From Thermoanaerobaculales bacterium (GTDB lineage: Bacteria > Acidobacteriota > Thermoanaerobaculia > Thermoanaerobaculales > Sulfomarinibacteraceae), in the NCBI GenBank assembly GCA_035358815.1, contig DAOPQC010000003.1:558001-622000 (forward strand): a stretch of DNA of 64,000 nucleotides, read 5' to 3'. Positions 8,548 to 17,040 of this stretch are shown here, in pieces. The notes beneath the pieces are model-generated. The model did no database searches. It was not told where the DNA came from and was given only the letters and a program-made list of their open reading frames with translations. How positions within the stretch are numbered: position 1 is the first letter of the stretch; each line of letters begins with the position of its first letter. The position numbers and the translations under genes were made by a program.

Positions 8548-9360
8548 TCATCGGACCAGCCCGACCAGCAGCAGGTAGCCGAGGACTGCCGGCGCCGGGT
8601 AGAGCAGGCTGTCGGTGCGGTCGAGCGCACCGCCGTGCCCCGGGAACAGCTGCGACGAATCCTTGACCCCGGCATCCCGCTTGAACTGGGACTCCACGAG
8701 GTCGCCCAGCGGCGCCGCGACCGCCAGGATGGCGGCGACGGCCAGCACGTGGACCCACGGCAGCGGGACCGCCAGCGCCAACCGCAGGGCGGCCGCCGCG
8801 GCGAAGGTCACGACCGTGCCGCCGGCGAGGCCCTCCCAGGTCTTCTTCGGGCTGATCCGCGGCGACATCTTGTGCCGCCCGAGCCGCGTGCCCACGTAGT
8901 AGGCGCCGGAGTCGCCGGCCCAGATCACCCCGAGGTAGAGCAGCAGCAGGCGTGGGGCGACGGCCGGATCCGGCCACAGCCGCAGCCAGCCGAGGCAGAC
9001 CCCGGTCACCCCGAGGAAGAGCACGGCGAGGCAGCTGGCGGCGACGCCGGCCACGCTCCCCTGCGGGGCCTCGGGGCGCGCCAGCTGGGCCGCCGGCAGG
9101 ACCGTCACGGCGGCCGCGAGCGCGATCGCGAGGCCGGGCACCCCGGCGGCCCAGGAGGCGACGAGGACCCCGGTGAGCGCCGCCAGGGTCAGCCATCGGC
9201 AGTGGTGGATGCCGATCGCGCCGGCCATCGCCAGCAGCTCGTCGCCGCCCGCCACGACCACGGCGCCGAGCACCACCAGGAACGCCCAGGCAGGCGCCAG
9301 CAGGATGACCGCCACCAGGACCGGGACCGCCAGGAAGGCGAACGCCTCACGCCTTGGCAA
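8548..9360 (-). CDS. cdsA: Phosphatidate cytidylyltransferase
   Basis: CdsA makes CDP-diacylglycerol from phosphatidic acid and CTP, the branch point of phospholipid synthesis. The 270-residue polytopic membrane protein ends with the family signature SQFKRDAGVKDSS...PGHGGALDRTDS, which holds the catalytic Asp residues and HGG. About seven hydrophobic helices precede it. The start overlaps the end of uppS by 14 nt, so the two are coupled. Confidence 0.95.
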   Translation of the reverse strand: MPRREAFAFLAVPVLVAVILLAPAWAFLVVLGAVVVAGGDELLAMAGAIGIHHCRWLTLAALTGVLVASWAAGVPGLAIALAAAVTVLPAAQLARPEAPQGSVAGVAASCLAVLFLGVTGVCLGWLRLWPDPAVAPRLLLLYLGVIWAGDSGAYYVGTRLGRHKMSPRISPKKTWEGLAGGTVVTFAAAAALRLALAVPLPWVHVLAVAAILAVAAPLGDLVESQFKRDAGVKDSSQLFPGHGGALDRTDSLLYPAPAVLGYLLLVGLVR

Positions 9361-10165
9361 CCGGCTCTCCGGTCGGGGAAAACACGCTCTCGCTCGGCGA
9401 GAGGCCGCCGAAGCGGCGCTCCCGGCTCTGGTACTCCTGGAGCGCGCGCAGCAGCTCGCGCTTGCCGAAGTCGGGCCACAGCACGGGGCAGAAGTAGATC
9501 TCCGAGTACGCGAGCTGCCAGAGCAGGAAGTTGGAGATCCGCTGCTCGCCCGAGGTCCGGATCAGGAGATCGGGATCGGGAAGGCCGTGGGTCTCCAGCC
9601 GATCGTTGACCCAGGACTCGTCGATCGCCTCGGCCGCGAGCCGCCCGGCGGCGGCGTCGCGGGCGGCGCCGCGGATGACGTCGACCAGCTCCTGTCGGCC
9701 AGAGTAGTTGAGGGCGATCTGGACGATCGTGCCGGTGCAGCGGCTGGTCCCGTCAACCGCCTTTTTCAGCTGCCGCTGGACCGAGGGGTCGAGCTGGTCG
9801 AGCCGGCCGATCGGGCGCACCCGGAGGTTGTTCGCCTGGAAGGTCGCCAGCTCGCGGTCGATGTACTCCTTGAGCAGGCTCATCAGGGCCACGACCTCGT
9901 GGCGCGGCCGCTTCCAGTTCTCGGTCGAGAACGCGTACAGCGTCACCGCCGGAATGCCGAGGCGGGCGATGGTCTCGATGGTCTCCCGGACCGCGCCGAC
10001 GGCGGCCCGGTGGCCCTCGACCCGCGGCAGGTTGCGCGCCCGGGCCCAGCGGCCGTTGCCGTCCATGATGATGGCGAGGTGGCGGGGCAGGGCGCCCGGA
10101 TCGAGAAGCTCCAGGATCGCCCGTTCCTCGGTCCCCGGCGCAGCAATCTCATCGAGCGGCCGCAT
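9347..10165 (-). CDS. uppS: Isoprenyl (undecaprenyl) diphosphate synthase
   Basis: UppS condenses isopentenyl diphosphate onto farnesyl diphosphate to give the C55 lipid carrier for peptidoglycan and O-antigen. The 272-residue cis-prenyltransferase has the catalytic IIMDGNGRWA (residues 32-41), LYAFSTENWKRP and the C-terminal IRTSGEQRISNFLLWQ. ATG at 10165 is chosen because GGAG lies 6 nt before it; an upstream ATG at 10195 lacks a ribosome site. Its product probably feeds the O-antigen genes at 51-64 kb. Confidence 0.95.
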   Translation of the reverse strand: MRPLDEIAAPGTEERAILELLDPGALPRHLAIIMDGNGRWARARNLPRVEGHRAAVGAVRETIETIARLGIPAVTLYAFSTENWKRPRHEVVALMSLLKEYIDRELATFQANNLRVRPIGRLDQLDPSVQRQLKKAVDGTSRCTGTIVQIALNYSGRQELVDVIRGAARDAAAGRLAAEAIDESWVNDRLETHGLPDPDLLIRTSGEQRISNFLLWQLAYSEIYFCPVLWPDFGKRELLRALQEYQSRERRFGGLSPSESVFSPTGEPVAKA

Positions 10166-10230
10166 CCCCGTCTCCAGAACTCGGGAGTCTAGCATAGGCC
10201 GGCCGCGGCGATGGGCGCGCGCTCTCGCCC

Positions 10231-11034
10231 TCACCGGTCCCGATCGCAGGGCAGGTCCGCCGCCAGCCAGGCCCCGCCGGGCAGCGGTGTCGCGCCGTAG
10301 AAGACCCGCTCCAGCGTGAGTCCGCGCGCCGGCGCGGTCCGGATCGGCGCACCGGGCATCGGCTGTGCGAGCAGGCGTTCGAAATCGGCGTGCTCGAGCT
10401 GCCCGCGGCCGACCTCGAGCAGGGCCCCGACCATGCGGCGGACCTGGTAGCGCAGGAAGCCGTCGCCGACGAAGTGGAGGTCGAGGCCGTCGCGGCGGCG
10501 CGCGGTCCACACCCGGTGGAGCGTGCGCGCGGTCGGCCCCACGGCCGCCTCGGGGACGGTGAAGGTCGCGAAGTCGTGGGGGCCGACCAGCAGCGCCGCC
10601 GCCCGCTCGAGCGCGCCGGGGTCGCTGACCGGAGGCACCACGGCGCAGCGCAGGCCGAGCCACGGCAGGGCCGCCGGCCGCCAGCGCGCCTGGTAGCTGT
10701 AGAGCTTGGCGCGGGCGCTGCGGCGGGCGTGAAAGGCGCCGTCCACGGCGGTCGCCGCGCGTACCCGGATCGTCTCCGGGAGCAGCCCGTTGAGGGCGCG
10801 GACCAGGGCCTCCGGCGGGATCCTGACCGGCAGGTCGAGATGCGCCACCTGGCCGGCGGCATGGACGCCCGCGTCGGTTCGGCCCGCCCCCACGACCGTC
10901 GCCTCGAGGCCGCCGGTCATGGCGGCGACGGCGCGCTCGAGCTCGCCCTGCACGGTGTGCCGGTCGCGCTGGCGCTGCCAGCCGTGGAAGCTCCCGCCGA
11001 GGTAGGCCACGGTGAGCTTTGTCCGGTGAGCCAT
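10231..11034 (-). CDS. truA: tRNA pseudouridine(38-40) synthase
   Basis: TruA makes pseudouridine at positions 38-40 of the tRNA anticodon arm. The catalytic Asp54 is in GRTDAGVHA (51-59) and the second conserved segment FHARRSA-KLYSYQ follows; FLRYQVRRMVGALLEVG lies in the C-terminal half. The length of 267 residues is normal. ATG at 11034 has GAGG 8 nt upstream; the longer frame to 11094 lacks conservation. It is the first gene of the minus-strand series and diverges from the gene at 11066. Confidence 0.94.
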   Translation of the reverse strand: MAHRTKLTVAYLGGSFHGWQRQRDRHTVQGELERAVAAMTGGLEATVVGAGRTDAGVHAAGQVAHLDLPVRIPPEALVRALNGLLPETIRVRAATAVDGAFHARRSARAKLYSYQARWRPAALPWLGLRCAVVPPVSDPGALERAAALLVGPHDFATFTVPEAAVGPTARTLHRVWTARRRDGLDLHFVGDGFLRYQVRRMVGALLEVGRGQLEHADFERLLAQPMPGAPIRTAPARGLTLERVFYGATPLPGGAWLAADLPCDRDR

Positions 11035-11065
11035 CGCGGGTATCCTCGCATGGGGCGGAGGTGAA

Positions 11066-12139
11066 GTGAAGGCGACGGCGCGGGGGGCGGTCATGATCGC
11101 GGCGGCGGCGCAGCTGCTGCTCGGCTCGGCACTGCTCCATGCGTCGGAGGTGCGGCACTTTCCGGGCAGCTACTTCGACTCGAGCGCGCGCGTCCAGCTC
11201 CAGGCCCGGGTCATGCAGTCGTGGCCCGGCCCATCGGCCCTCCTCGAGGCGTGGCGGTCCGGGAATCTCTCGGCACAGCAGCAGGTCACGGTGCTGCTCG
11301 GCGCACCGGTTCACCACGACCCGGCGCTGCTGGCGATCTACCGGGACGCGATCCGGCGGCGGCCGTCCCGGATCCGCCAGGCCGCGGCCTACGGCTACCA
11401 CGACCTGATCGGCGACCGCCTGCCGGACGTCGCCTCCGGCGTGGACGACGGCGCGGCGCGGCGGCTCGCGGCCGAGATGGACGCCCTCGCCGACACCCTG
11501 CGCCGCCACCCGCTGGTCGCGATCTGGCTGCAGGCCGCGCTGCAGAGCGAGGGGCGCAGCCTACCCTCCTTCGCGGGCGTCGCCCCGCACCGGCCGGCCG
11601 CCGACTGCCTCAAGGCGGTCGACACCCTGATGACCTTCGACGACCTCGACCTGCTGGTCCAGGCCTACCAGCTGTCCGGACGGCGGGCGACCCGGATCGC
11701 CCTGATGCGGCTCATCGAGGGGGCGACGCTGAGCCGCTTCGTGCCGCGCTCCGCGAGCTCGACCAAGGCCTGGGGGCCCGAGGTCTACGACGGCGGCATG
11801 GTCAGCCTCGATGCCGCCATCGAGGCCTGGCAGAGCGGCGGCTGCGCGGTCGACGCGAGCCGCGTGCTCGCCGCGAGCTTCGCGGCGATGGGCGTCGAGC
11901 TGTCCGACCCGCTGTCGCCCGGCGCGTGCGCCTACTGGCAGAACGTGCTGCGGGCCGGCGACCCGGGCTGGTGGGGGATGGCGGCCCGGCAGCTCTACGC
12001 CTGCGGCGGGCCGTGGCGGGAGCTGTCGGTGCTCCAGCCCGAGGGCGAGGTGATGCGGGAGCGCCGCCTCGACCTGCTGAGGTGGTTCCGGCTCGACCCG
12101 ATCGACCTCATGCGCAGCGCCGCTCCGCCGCGGTCGTGA
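11066..12139 (+). CDS. Secreted protein of unknown function
   Basis: I do not recognise the family. The 357-residue product has an N-terminal signal-peptide-like segment (MIAAAAQLLLGSALLHA), then a largely helical body with no visible catalytic motif. A helical-repeat fold is possible, since leucine/alanine-rich amphipathic segments recur (VTVLLGAPVHHDPALLA, ATRIALMRLIEGA, AARQLYACGG). Four cysteines occur in the mature part. GTG at 11066 follows GGAGGTGAA directly, and TATCCT at 11041-11046 could be its -10. It diverges from truA by only 31 nt. The next gene, the cyclase, has its own promoter, so this gene may be monocistronic. Confidence 0.7.
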   Translation: MKATARGAVMIAAAAQLLLGSALLHASEVRHFPGSYFDSSARVQLQARVMQSWPGPSALLEAWRSGNLSAQQQVTVLLGAPVHHDPALLAIYRDAIRRRPSRIRQAAAYGYHDLIGDRLPDVASGVDDGAARRLAAEMDALADTLRRHPLVAIWLQAALQSEGRSLPSFAGVAPHRPAADCLKAVDTLMTFDDLDLLVQAYQLSGRRATRIALMRLIEGATLSRFVPRSASSTKAWGPEVYDGGMVSLDAAIEAWQSGGCAVDASRVLAASFAAMGVELSDPLSPGACAYWQNVLRAGDPGWWGMAARQLYACGGPWRELSVLQPEGEVMRERRLDLLRWFRLDPIDLMRSAAPPRS

Positions 12140-12151
12140 CGACGCGCGGCG

Positions 12152-12157
12152 TAGAAT
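12152..12157 (+). promoter_or_regulatory. -10 element TAGAAT of the cyclase gene, leaderless layout
   Basis: TAGAAT ends 8 nt before the ATG at 12166 and no Shine-Dalgarno intervenes. Unlike most sites of this class in the window it lacks the upstream TG. Confidence 0.5.
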
Positions 12158-12165
12158 GATGCCCC

Positions 12166-13740
12166 ATGCTGGAGCTGGTGTTCGATGACGATGGGGCCAC
12201 CCGGCGGATCCCGATCAGGGACGGGCTGACCGTCGGCAGGTCCAGCGACAACGACGTCGTGCTGAGGGACTTCTCGGTCTCCCGCCATCATGCCCGGATG
12301 GCCGGCGAGGGCAGCCGCTTCCGGATCGTGGACCTCAAGTCCACCAACGGGGTCAAGGTCAACGACCGCCCGGTCGCCGATGCCGTCCTCCAGCCCGGCG
12401 ATCGGCTGACCATCGGCAGCTTCCTGCTCACCGTGCGCGACGGCGCGATCGACGACGGCGAGCTCGCGGCGACCACCTACGTGCGGCCGCTGGCCGATTT
12501 CAACCGTCAGTTCGGGCTCGAGGGCTCGCCGTCGCTCCCGGCCGCCGCCGGCCAGCGCGAGCGGGTGTACGAGATCATCGCGCAGGTGGCCAAGACCCTG
12601 ATCCAGGCCGAGGACCTGCCGCCGGTCCTCGACATGGTGATGGACGTCGTCTTCGAGCACCTGCCGGTCGACCGGGCGTTCATCGTCCTGTTCGACGACC
12701 AGGGGGCGCCGCGGCTCGAGCTGTTCCGGGCCCGCGGGCCCGGGGGCGGCGGGGCCCCGGAGGTGCCGCTGTCGCGGACCATCCTCGACACCGTGACCCG
12801 GCAGAAGGTCGCGATCCTGACCCACGACGCCCAGGCCGACGAGCGCTTCGAGGACGGGCGCAGCGTCCGGATCCACCAGATCCGGTCCGCGATGTGCGCC
12901 CCGCTGTGGCTGCGCGACCTGGTGATCGGGGCGATCTACGTCGACTCGCCGCTCCATGTCGGCTCGTTCGGCGCCCCGGACCTCGACCTGCTGACCGCGC
13001 TCGCCAACTACGCCGCGGTGGCGATCGAGCGGGCGCGGCTGAACGAGCGGATCCAGGCCGAGCGGGCGGTGCGCGCCCGGCTGCAGCGCTACCACTCGCC
13101 GGCCGTGATCGAGGCCGTGCTCGGCGAGGCGGAGCGCGGCGACCGCGAGGTCGCGCTGCGCGAGACCACCATCCTGTTCGCGGACATCGTCGGCTTCACC
13201 CCGCGCTGTGAGAGCCTGCCGCCGGCCGAGGTGGCCGCCTTCCTCAACCAGTACTTCTCGCTGGCGGCCGACGCGATCTTCGAGCATGGCGGGACCCTGG
13301 ACAAGTTCATCGGCGACGCGGTGATGGCCTTCTTCGGAGCCCCCCTGCCGCAGGCCGACCATGCCGAGCGCGCGGTGCGCAGCGCGTGCACCCTGCTGCG
13401 CTCGCTCGAGGGGTGGAACGAGCAGCGCCGGGCCGAGGGGCTCGAGCCGGTCCAGGTGCGGGTGGCGCTCAACTCGGGGCCGGTGGTCGTCGGCGACATC
13501 GGCTCGGCGAGGCGCGTCGACTACACGGTGCTCGGCAACACGGTCAACGTCGCGGCCCGGCTCGAGGAGTACGCGTCCGAGCCCGGGCAGATCGTGATCG
13601 GCGAGGCCACCCAGGCCGCGGTCGCCCACCTGTTCGCGACCGAGCACGTCGGCGACATCAAGCTGCCGGGGCTGAGCCGCGCGATCGCGGTCTACCGGGT
13701 GGTGCCCGGCCAGCCGGAGCCGCCGGCCGGGGGGGCGTGA
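12166..13740 (+). CDS. FHA-GAF class III adenylate cyclase
   Basis: Three domains are visible in 524 residues. An FHA domain (about 1-95, with GRSSDND at 24-30 and STNGVKVND) should bind a phosphothreonine partner. A GAF domain spans about 130-295. A class III cyclase domain (about 320-510) has metal Asp residues in LFADIVGF and IGDAVMAFF, the adenine-selecting Lys in TLDKFIGD, and the transition-state Asn/Arg in GNTVNVAARLE, so cAMP synthesis is expected. The catalytic set is complete. No membrane helix is present, so it is cytosolic. Its stop overlaps the rdgB start (TGATG). Confidence 0.9.
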   Translation: MLELVFDDDGATRRIPIRDGLTVGRSSDNDVVLRDFSVSRHHARMAGEGSRFRIVDLKSTNGVKVNDRPVADAVLQPGDRLTIGSFLLTVRDGAIDDGELAATTYVRPLADFNRQFGLEGSPSLPAAAGQRERVYEIIAQVAKTLIQAEDLPPVLDMVMDVVFEHLPVDRAFIVLFDDQGAPRLELFRARGPGGGGAPEVPLSRTILDTVTRQKVAILTHDAQADERFEDGRSVRIHQIRSAMCAPLWLRDLVIGAIYVDSPLHVGSFGAPDLDLLTALANYAAVAIERARLNERIQAERAVRARLQRYHSPAVIEAVLGEAERGDREVALRETTILFADIVGFTPRCESLPPAEVAAFLNQYFSLAADAIFEHGGTLDKFIGDAVMAFFGAPLPQADHAERAVRSACTLLRSLEGWNEQRRAEGLEPVQVRVALNSGPVVVGDIGSARRVDYTVLGNTVNVAARLEEYASEPGQIVIGEATQAAVAHLFATEHVGDIKLPGLSRAIAVYRVVPGQPEPPAGGA

Positions 13741-14306
13741 TGCGGCTCGAGGAGCTGCATTTCGTCACCTCCAACCCGGGCAAGCTCCGGGAGGCCGAGT
13801 CGGTGCTCGGCTGCCGGCTCGCCCACTGCGACCTCGAGCTCGAGGAGCTGCAGTCGCTCGACCTCGAGCAGGTGGTCCGGCACAAGGCGGCCGAGGCCTT
13901 CCGGCGGCTGTCGGTGCCGGTCCTCGTCGAGGACACCTCGCTCGAGCTCGCCGGGCTCGGCGGCTTCCCGGGCCCGCTCGTGCGCTGGCTGCTGGCGAGC
14001 GTGGGCCCGGCCGGGATCTGCCGGCTCGCCGGCGCCTTCGGGAACCGGTTGGCCGCGGTCCGCTGCGTCGCCCTCGCCAGCGACGGCGCCGCCGAGGCGG
14101 TCGGTGCCGGGGTGGTCACCGGCACCATCGTCGAATCGCCGCGCGGCGGCAACGGCTTTGGGTGGGACAGCGCGTTCGCCCCGGACGGCGGCGGCGGCCG
14201 CACCTACGCCGAGATGGACGAGGCGGAGAAGAACGCGATCTCGCATCGCCGCAAGGCGTTCGAGGCGCTGCGCGAAGCTCTCTCAGCAGTTGGATCTGGG
14301 GGCTAG
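13740..14306 (+). CDS. rdgB: XTP/dITP pyrophosphatase (Ham1/RdgB)
   Basis: This house-cleaning enzyme hydrolyses dITP, XTP and related non-canonical purine nucleotides to monophosphates. The 188-residue product has the family start FVTSNPGKLREAESVL, then VEDTSLEL, GFGWDSAFAP and AEMDEAEKNAISHRRKA. ATG at 13740 overlaps the cyclase stop by one base. Coupling of a nucleotide pyrophosphatase with a cyclase is unusual, but no functional link can be read from it. A large imperfect hairpin follows. Confidence 0.92.
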   Translation: MRLEELHFVTSNPGKLREAESVLGCRLAHCDLELEELQSLDLEQVVRHKAAEAFRRLSVPVLVEDTSLELAGLGGFPGPLVRWLLASVGPAGICRLAGAFGNRLAAVRCVALASDGAAEAVGAGVVTGTIVESPRGGNGFGWDSAFAPDGGGGRTYAEMDEAEKNAISHRRKAFEALREALSAVGSGG

Positions 14307-14383
14307 GATCTGGGATCTAGGGTAGGAAGCCGATGTCCGCCCGGTTGTGAAACCCTAGATCCTATCCCCTAGTTCTTAGATCC
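14292..14383. repeat. Imperfect inverted repeat of the GGATCTGGGGGCTAGG module, possible terminator
   Basis: Arms at 14292-14323 and 14352-14383 pair at 24 of 32 positions around a 28-nt loop. The left arm overlaps the last codons of rdgB. The same module in single orientation occurs near 16945, 24690, 27021 and 37782. The hairpin sits between rdgB and menG and could end the cyclase-rdgB transcript. Confidence 0.65.
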
Positions 14384-14398
14384 TCTTCTTTCCCAGCG

Positions 14399-14407
14399 TG
14401 CTACGCT
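14399..14407 (+). promoter_or_regulatory. Extended -10 of menG/ubiE (TGCTACGCT)
   Basis: TGCTACGCT ends 7 nt before the GTG at 14415 with no Shine-Dalgarno, the same leaderless layout as recN, rsmI and others. Confidence 0.55.
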
Positions 14408-14414
14408 CCGCCCC

Positions 14415-15128
14415 GTGCGGGAGGCGCTGGCTGCCAAGCGCGCGGGCGCGGTCCGAGCCATGTTCGGGCGGATCGCGCACCGCTACGACCTGCTCAACCG
14501 GGCGCTGTCGCTGGGGCTCGACCGGCGCTGGCGGCGGGCGGTGGCGGCGCGGCTTGCCGCGGCCAGGCCCCGACGGCTGCTCGACGTCTGCACCGGCACC
14601 GGCGACCTCGCGCTCGGCCAGGCTGGCGCGGGCGACGTCTACGGGTGCGACTTCTGCCTGCCGATGCTGGCGCGGGCGCGCGCCAAGGCCGTGGCGGCAG
14701 CGCGGCGGCCGGCCTGGTTCGCCGCCGACGCCCTGCGGCTGCCGCTGGCCGACGGCGCACTCGACGCGGTCACCGTCGCCTTCGGGATCCGCAACTTCGA
14801 GGACCTCGCCGCTGGCCTCTGCGAGCTGGCGCGGGTGCTGCGGGCGCGGGGCCGGGTCGTGATCCTGGAGTTCTCGACGCCGCGCGGCAGGATGGCACCG
14901 CTGCTGCGGTGGTGGGTGCGCCACCTGCCGCCGTGCGCCGGGCGCTTGCTCTCTGGCGATGGCGAGGCCTACCGCTACCTGTCGGCGACGGTGGCGACGT
15001 TTCCCGATGGTGACGAGCTGTGCTCGCTGCTCCGCGCGGCGGGGTTCGCGGGGGTGCGCGCCACGCCGCTGACCGGCGGCGTGGCCACCCTCTACGACGG
15101 CGAGCGGGCGGGCGCGGCGAAGGAGTGA
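14415..15128 (+). CDS. menG: Demethylmenaquinone/ubiquinone methyltransferase (MenG/UbiE)
   Basis: This SAM-dependent enzyme adds the final C-methyl group in menaquinone (or ubiquinone) synthesis. The 237-residue protein has the MFGRIAHRYDLLNRALSLG start typical of UbiE/MenG, SAM motif I LLDVCTGTGDLAL, and the signature VAFGIRNFEDLAAGL followed by LEFSTPRG. Which quinone is made cannot be read from one gene. GTG at 14415 follows an extended -10 directly. folD starts two bases after its stop. Confidence 0.9.
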   Translation: MREALAAKRAGAVRAMFGRIAHRYDLLNRALSLGLDRRWRRAVAARLAAARPRRLLDVCTGTGDLALGQAGAGDVYGCDFCLPMLARARAKAVAAARRPAWFAADALRLPLADGALDAVTVAFGIRNFEDLAAGLCELARVLRARGRVVILEFSTPRGRMAPLLRWWVRHLPPCAGRLLSGDGEAYRYLSATVATFPDGDELCSLLRAAGFAGVRATPLTGGVATLYDGERAGAAKE

Positions 15129-15130
15129 CG

Positions 15131-16057
15131 ATGGTCGGCCAGGAGAAGCTGCTCGATGGGAGCCGGACCGCCGGCGCGATCCGCGCCGAGGTGGCTGCCG
15201 AGGTCGTGGCGCTGCGCGCCGCCGGCGTCACGCCGCGGCTCGATGTCGTGCTGGCCGGCGACGACCCGGCCTCGCGCGTCTATGTCGGGTCGAAGGCAAA
15301 GGCCTGCAGCGAGCTCGGGATCGAGTCGCACACCCACGAGCTGCCCGCGGAGGTGGCGCAGTGCGAGCTCGAGGAGCTCGTGGACCGGCTCAACGCCGAC
15401 CGCGAGGTCGACGGGATCCTGGTCCAGCTGCCGCTGCCGGCCGGTGTCGACAGCCACGCCGTGCTCGACCGGATCGACCCGGCCAGGGACGTCGACGGCT
15501 TCCACCCGCACAACGTCGGGCTGCTCCAGCAGAACCGGCCGGGGCCGGTGCCGTGCACCCCGGCCGGCGTGATGGAGCTGCTGCGGCGAGAGGGGATCGA
15601 GGTCGGCGGCCGCCGGGCGGTGGTGGTCGGGCGCTCGGACATCGTCGGCAAGCCGATGGCGATGATGCTGCTCCACAGCCACGCCACGGTGACCATGTGC
15701 CACTCGCGGACCCGTGACCTCCCCGCGGTGACCCGGCAGGCGGAGATCCTGGTCGTGGCGGCGGGGCGGCTGGCCCTGATCGGCGCCGACCACGTCGCCG
15801 AGGGCGCGGTGGTGGTCGACGTCGGCGTGCACCGGGTCGAGGACCGGGCCACCGTGGAGCGGCTGTTCCCGGGCAACGCCAAGAAGATGGCCGCCTTCGC
15901 GTCGCGGGGCGCGGTCCTGGCCGGCGACGTCGACTTCGCGGCGGTGGCGCCGGTGGCCGGCCGGATCACGCCGGTGCCGGGGGGGGTCGGGCCGCTGACG
16001 ATCGCGATGCTGCTCGCGAACACGGTGCGTGCGGCGCGGCGCCGGCGCGGGATCTGA
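15131..16057 (+). CDS. folD: Bifunctional methylenetetrahydrofolate dehydrogenase/cyclohydrolase
   Basis: FolD interconverts 5,10-methylene-THF, 5,10-methenyl-THF and 10-formyl-THF, supplying one-carbon units. The 308-residue protein shows VGSKAKACSELGI with the catalytic Lys, DGILVQLPLP, the NADP loop VVVGRSDIVGKPMAMMLL and the C-terminal TPVPGGVGPLTIAMLL. ATG at 15131 is 2 nt after the menG stop. The coaE GTG follows 2 nt after its own stop, so the three are an operon. Confidence 0.96.
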   Translation: MVGQEKLLDGSRTAGAIRAEVAAEVVALRAAGVTPRLDVVLAGDDPASRVYVGSKAKACSELGIESHTHELPAEVAQCELEELVDRLNADREVDGILVQLPLPAGVDSHAVLDRIDPARDVDGFHPHNVGLLQQNRPGPVPCTPAGVMELLRREGIEVGGRRAVVVGRSDIVGKPMAMMLLHSHATVTMCHSRTRDLPAVTRQAEILVVAAGRLALIGADHVAEGAVVVDVGVHRVEDRATVERLFPGNAKKMAAFASRGAVLAGDVDFAAVAPVAGRITPVPGGVGPLTIAMLLANTVRAARRRRGI

Positions 16058-16059
16058 AC

Positions 16060-16689
16060 GTGGGCGCGCGACCGTTCCTGATCGGGCTCACCGGGGGCCT
16101 CGCCTCGGGCAAGAGCACGGTGGCGCGGTTGCTCGAGGCGAGGGGGGTGCCGCTGCTCGACGCCGACCGGGAGGTGCACCGGCTGTACCGGCCGGGGGCG
16201 GCGGGTGCAGTGGCGGTGGCGCGGCTGTTCGGCGCCCGCGTGCTGGCGGCGGACGGCAGCGTCGACCGCGACGCCCTGGCGCGGCGGGTGGTCGCCGACG
16301 GCGAGGCCCTGGCGCGGCTGAACGGCGCCGTGCACCCGCTGGTGCGGGCTGCGGTGGAGGGCTGGGTGGCCGAGCTCGGGCGCCTCGCGGAGCCGCCGCC
16401 GCTGGCGGTCGTGGAGGCCGCGTTGCTGGTCGAGACCGGGGCGGCCGGCGACTACGACCTGCTGGTCGTGGTGTGGTGCACGGCGGCGCAGCAGCTCGAG
16501 CGCGCGCTGGCGCGCGGGATGAGCGGAGCGCGCGCCCGGGCGCTGATCGGGGCCCAGCTGCCGATCGACGCGAAACGGGCCGCGGCCGATGTCGTGATCG
16601 ACAACTCGGGCCCGCCCGGGGCGCTCGCCGCCGAGGTCGACCGCGCCTGGCGGGAGGTGCTCGAGCTGTGCGCCGCTCGTCGCAAGTGA
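16060..16689 (+). CDS. coaE: Dephospho-CoA kinase
   Basis: CoaE phosphorylates the 3'-hydroxyl of dephospho-CoA, the last step of coenzyme A synthesis. The 209-residue P-loop kinase has IGLTGGLASGKST (8-20), LLDADREVHRLY with the catalytic Asp, and HPLVRAAV plus a lid region rich in Arg. GTG at 16060 starts it 2 nt after folD. A 350-bp repeat-filled gap follows. Confidence 0.93.
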   Translation: MGARPFLIGLTGGLASGKSTVARLLEARGVPLLDADREVHRLYRPGAAGAVAVARLFGARVLAADGSVDRDALARRVVADGEALARLNGAVHPLVRAAVEGWVAELGRLAEPPPLAVVEAALLVETGAAGDYDLLVVVWCTAAQQLERALARGMSGARARALIGAQLPIDAKRAAADVVIDNSGPPGALAAEVDRAWREVLELCAARRK

Positions 16690-17040
16690 GGGATCCTGGC
16701 CCACTTCCGCGTGCGGAAGGCGAGCCGAGCACGAGGAGAGCGCGTCCTGCGGGCGTGCCATTGGTGACACGTTCGGGGTCGCATCTCGCCGGGTTGCACA
16801 CACCACGCGGAGGTCCCGAAAGTGCCAGCGGTGGCACCCTCGGGGAGCGCCTCGAGGGGACGGGCGCGAGGAGATCTCGAGGTCGGAGCGAACGAGCGGG
16901 GACGGGAACGGGCGCGGAACCGGGCATGACGGAGGGAGGGGGGCCAGATCCTAGCCCCCAGATCCTGGATCCTGATGCCCGCTTGCGGGAACAGCTCCGG
17001 CCCCGAACCAGTTGATGTCAACGGGAGAAGGAGGCGCGCG
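16690..17040. repeat. Gene-free stretch with copy A of a 187-bp inverted-repeat element plus repeat modules
   Basis: Positions 16714-16900 match 39666-39852 without any length change; the core of about 115 bp differs at only three positions. Inside, TGCCATTGGTGACAC faces CCCGAAAGTGCC as an inverted repeat around a loop with CGGGTTGCACACACC. The tail carries GGGAAC-type hexamers and two copies of the CAGATCCTAGCCCC unit (16945-16978). No gene is supported. Confidence 0.75.

Noticed and set aside
9347..11509. A 720-residue minus-strand open frame covering uppS and the truA region.
   Set aside because: Only the last part is real (uppS). Upstream of 10165 it reads truA and the next gene in the wrong frame.
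16714..16900. The 187-bp element considered as an attC site or insertion sequence.
   Set aside because: No integrase, transposase or target duplication is visible and the arms do not fit attC core sites; I list it only as a structured repeat.
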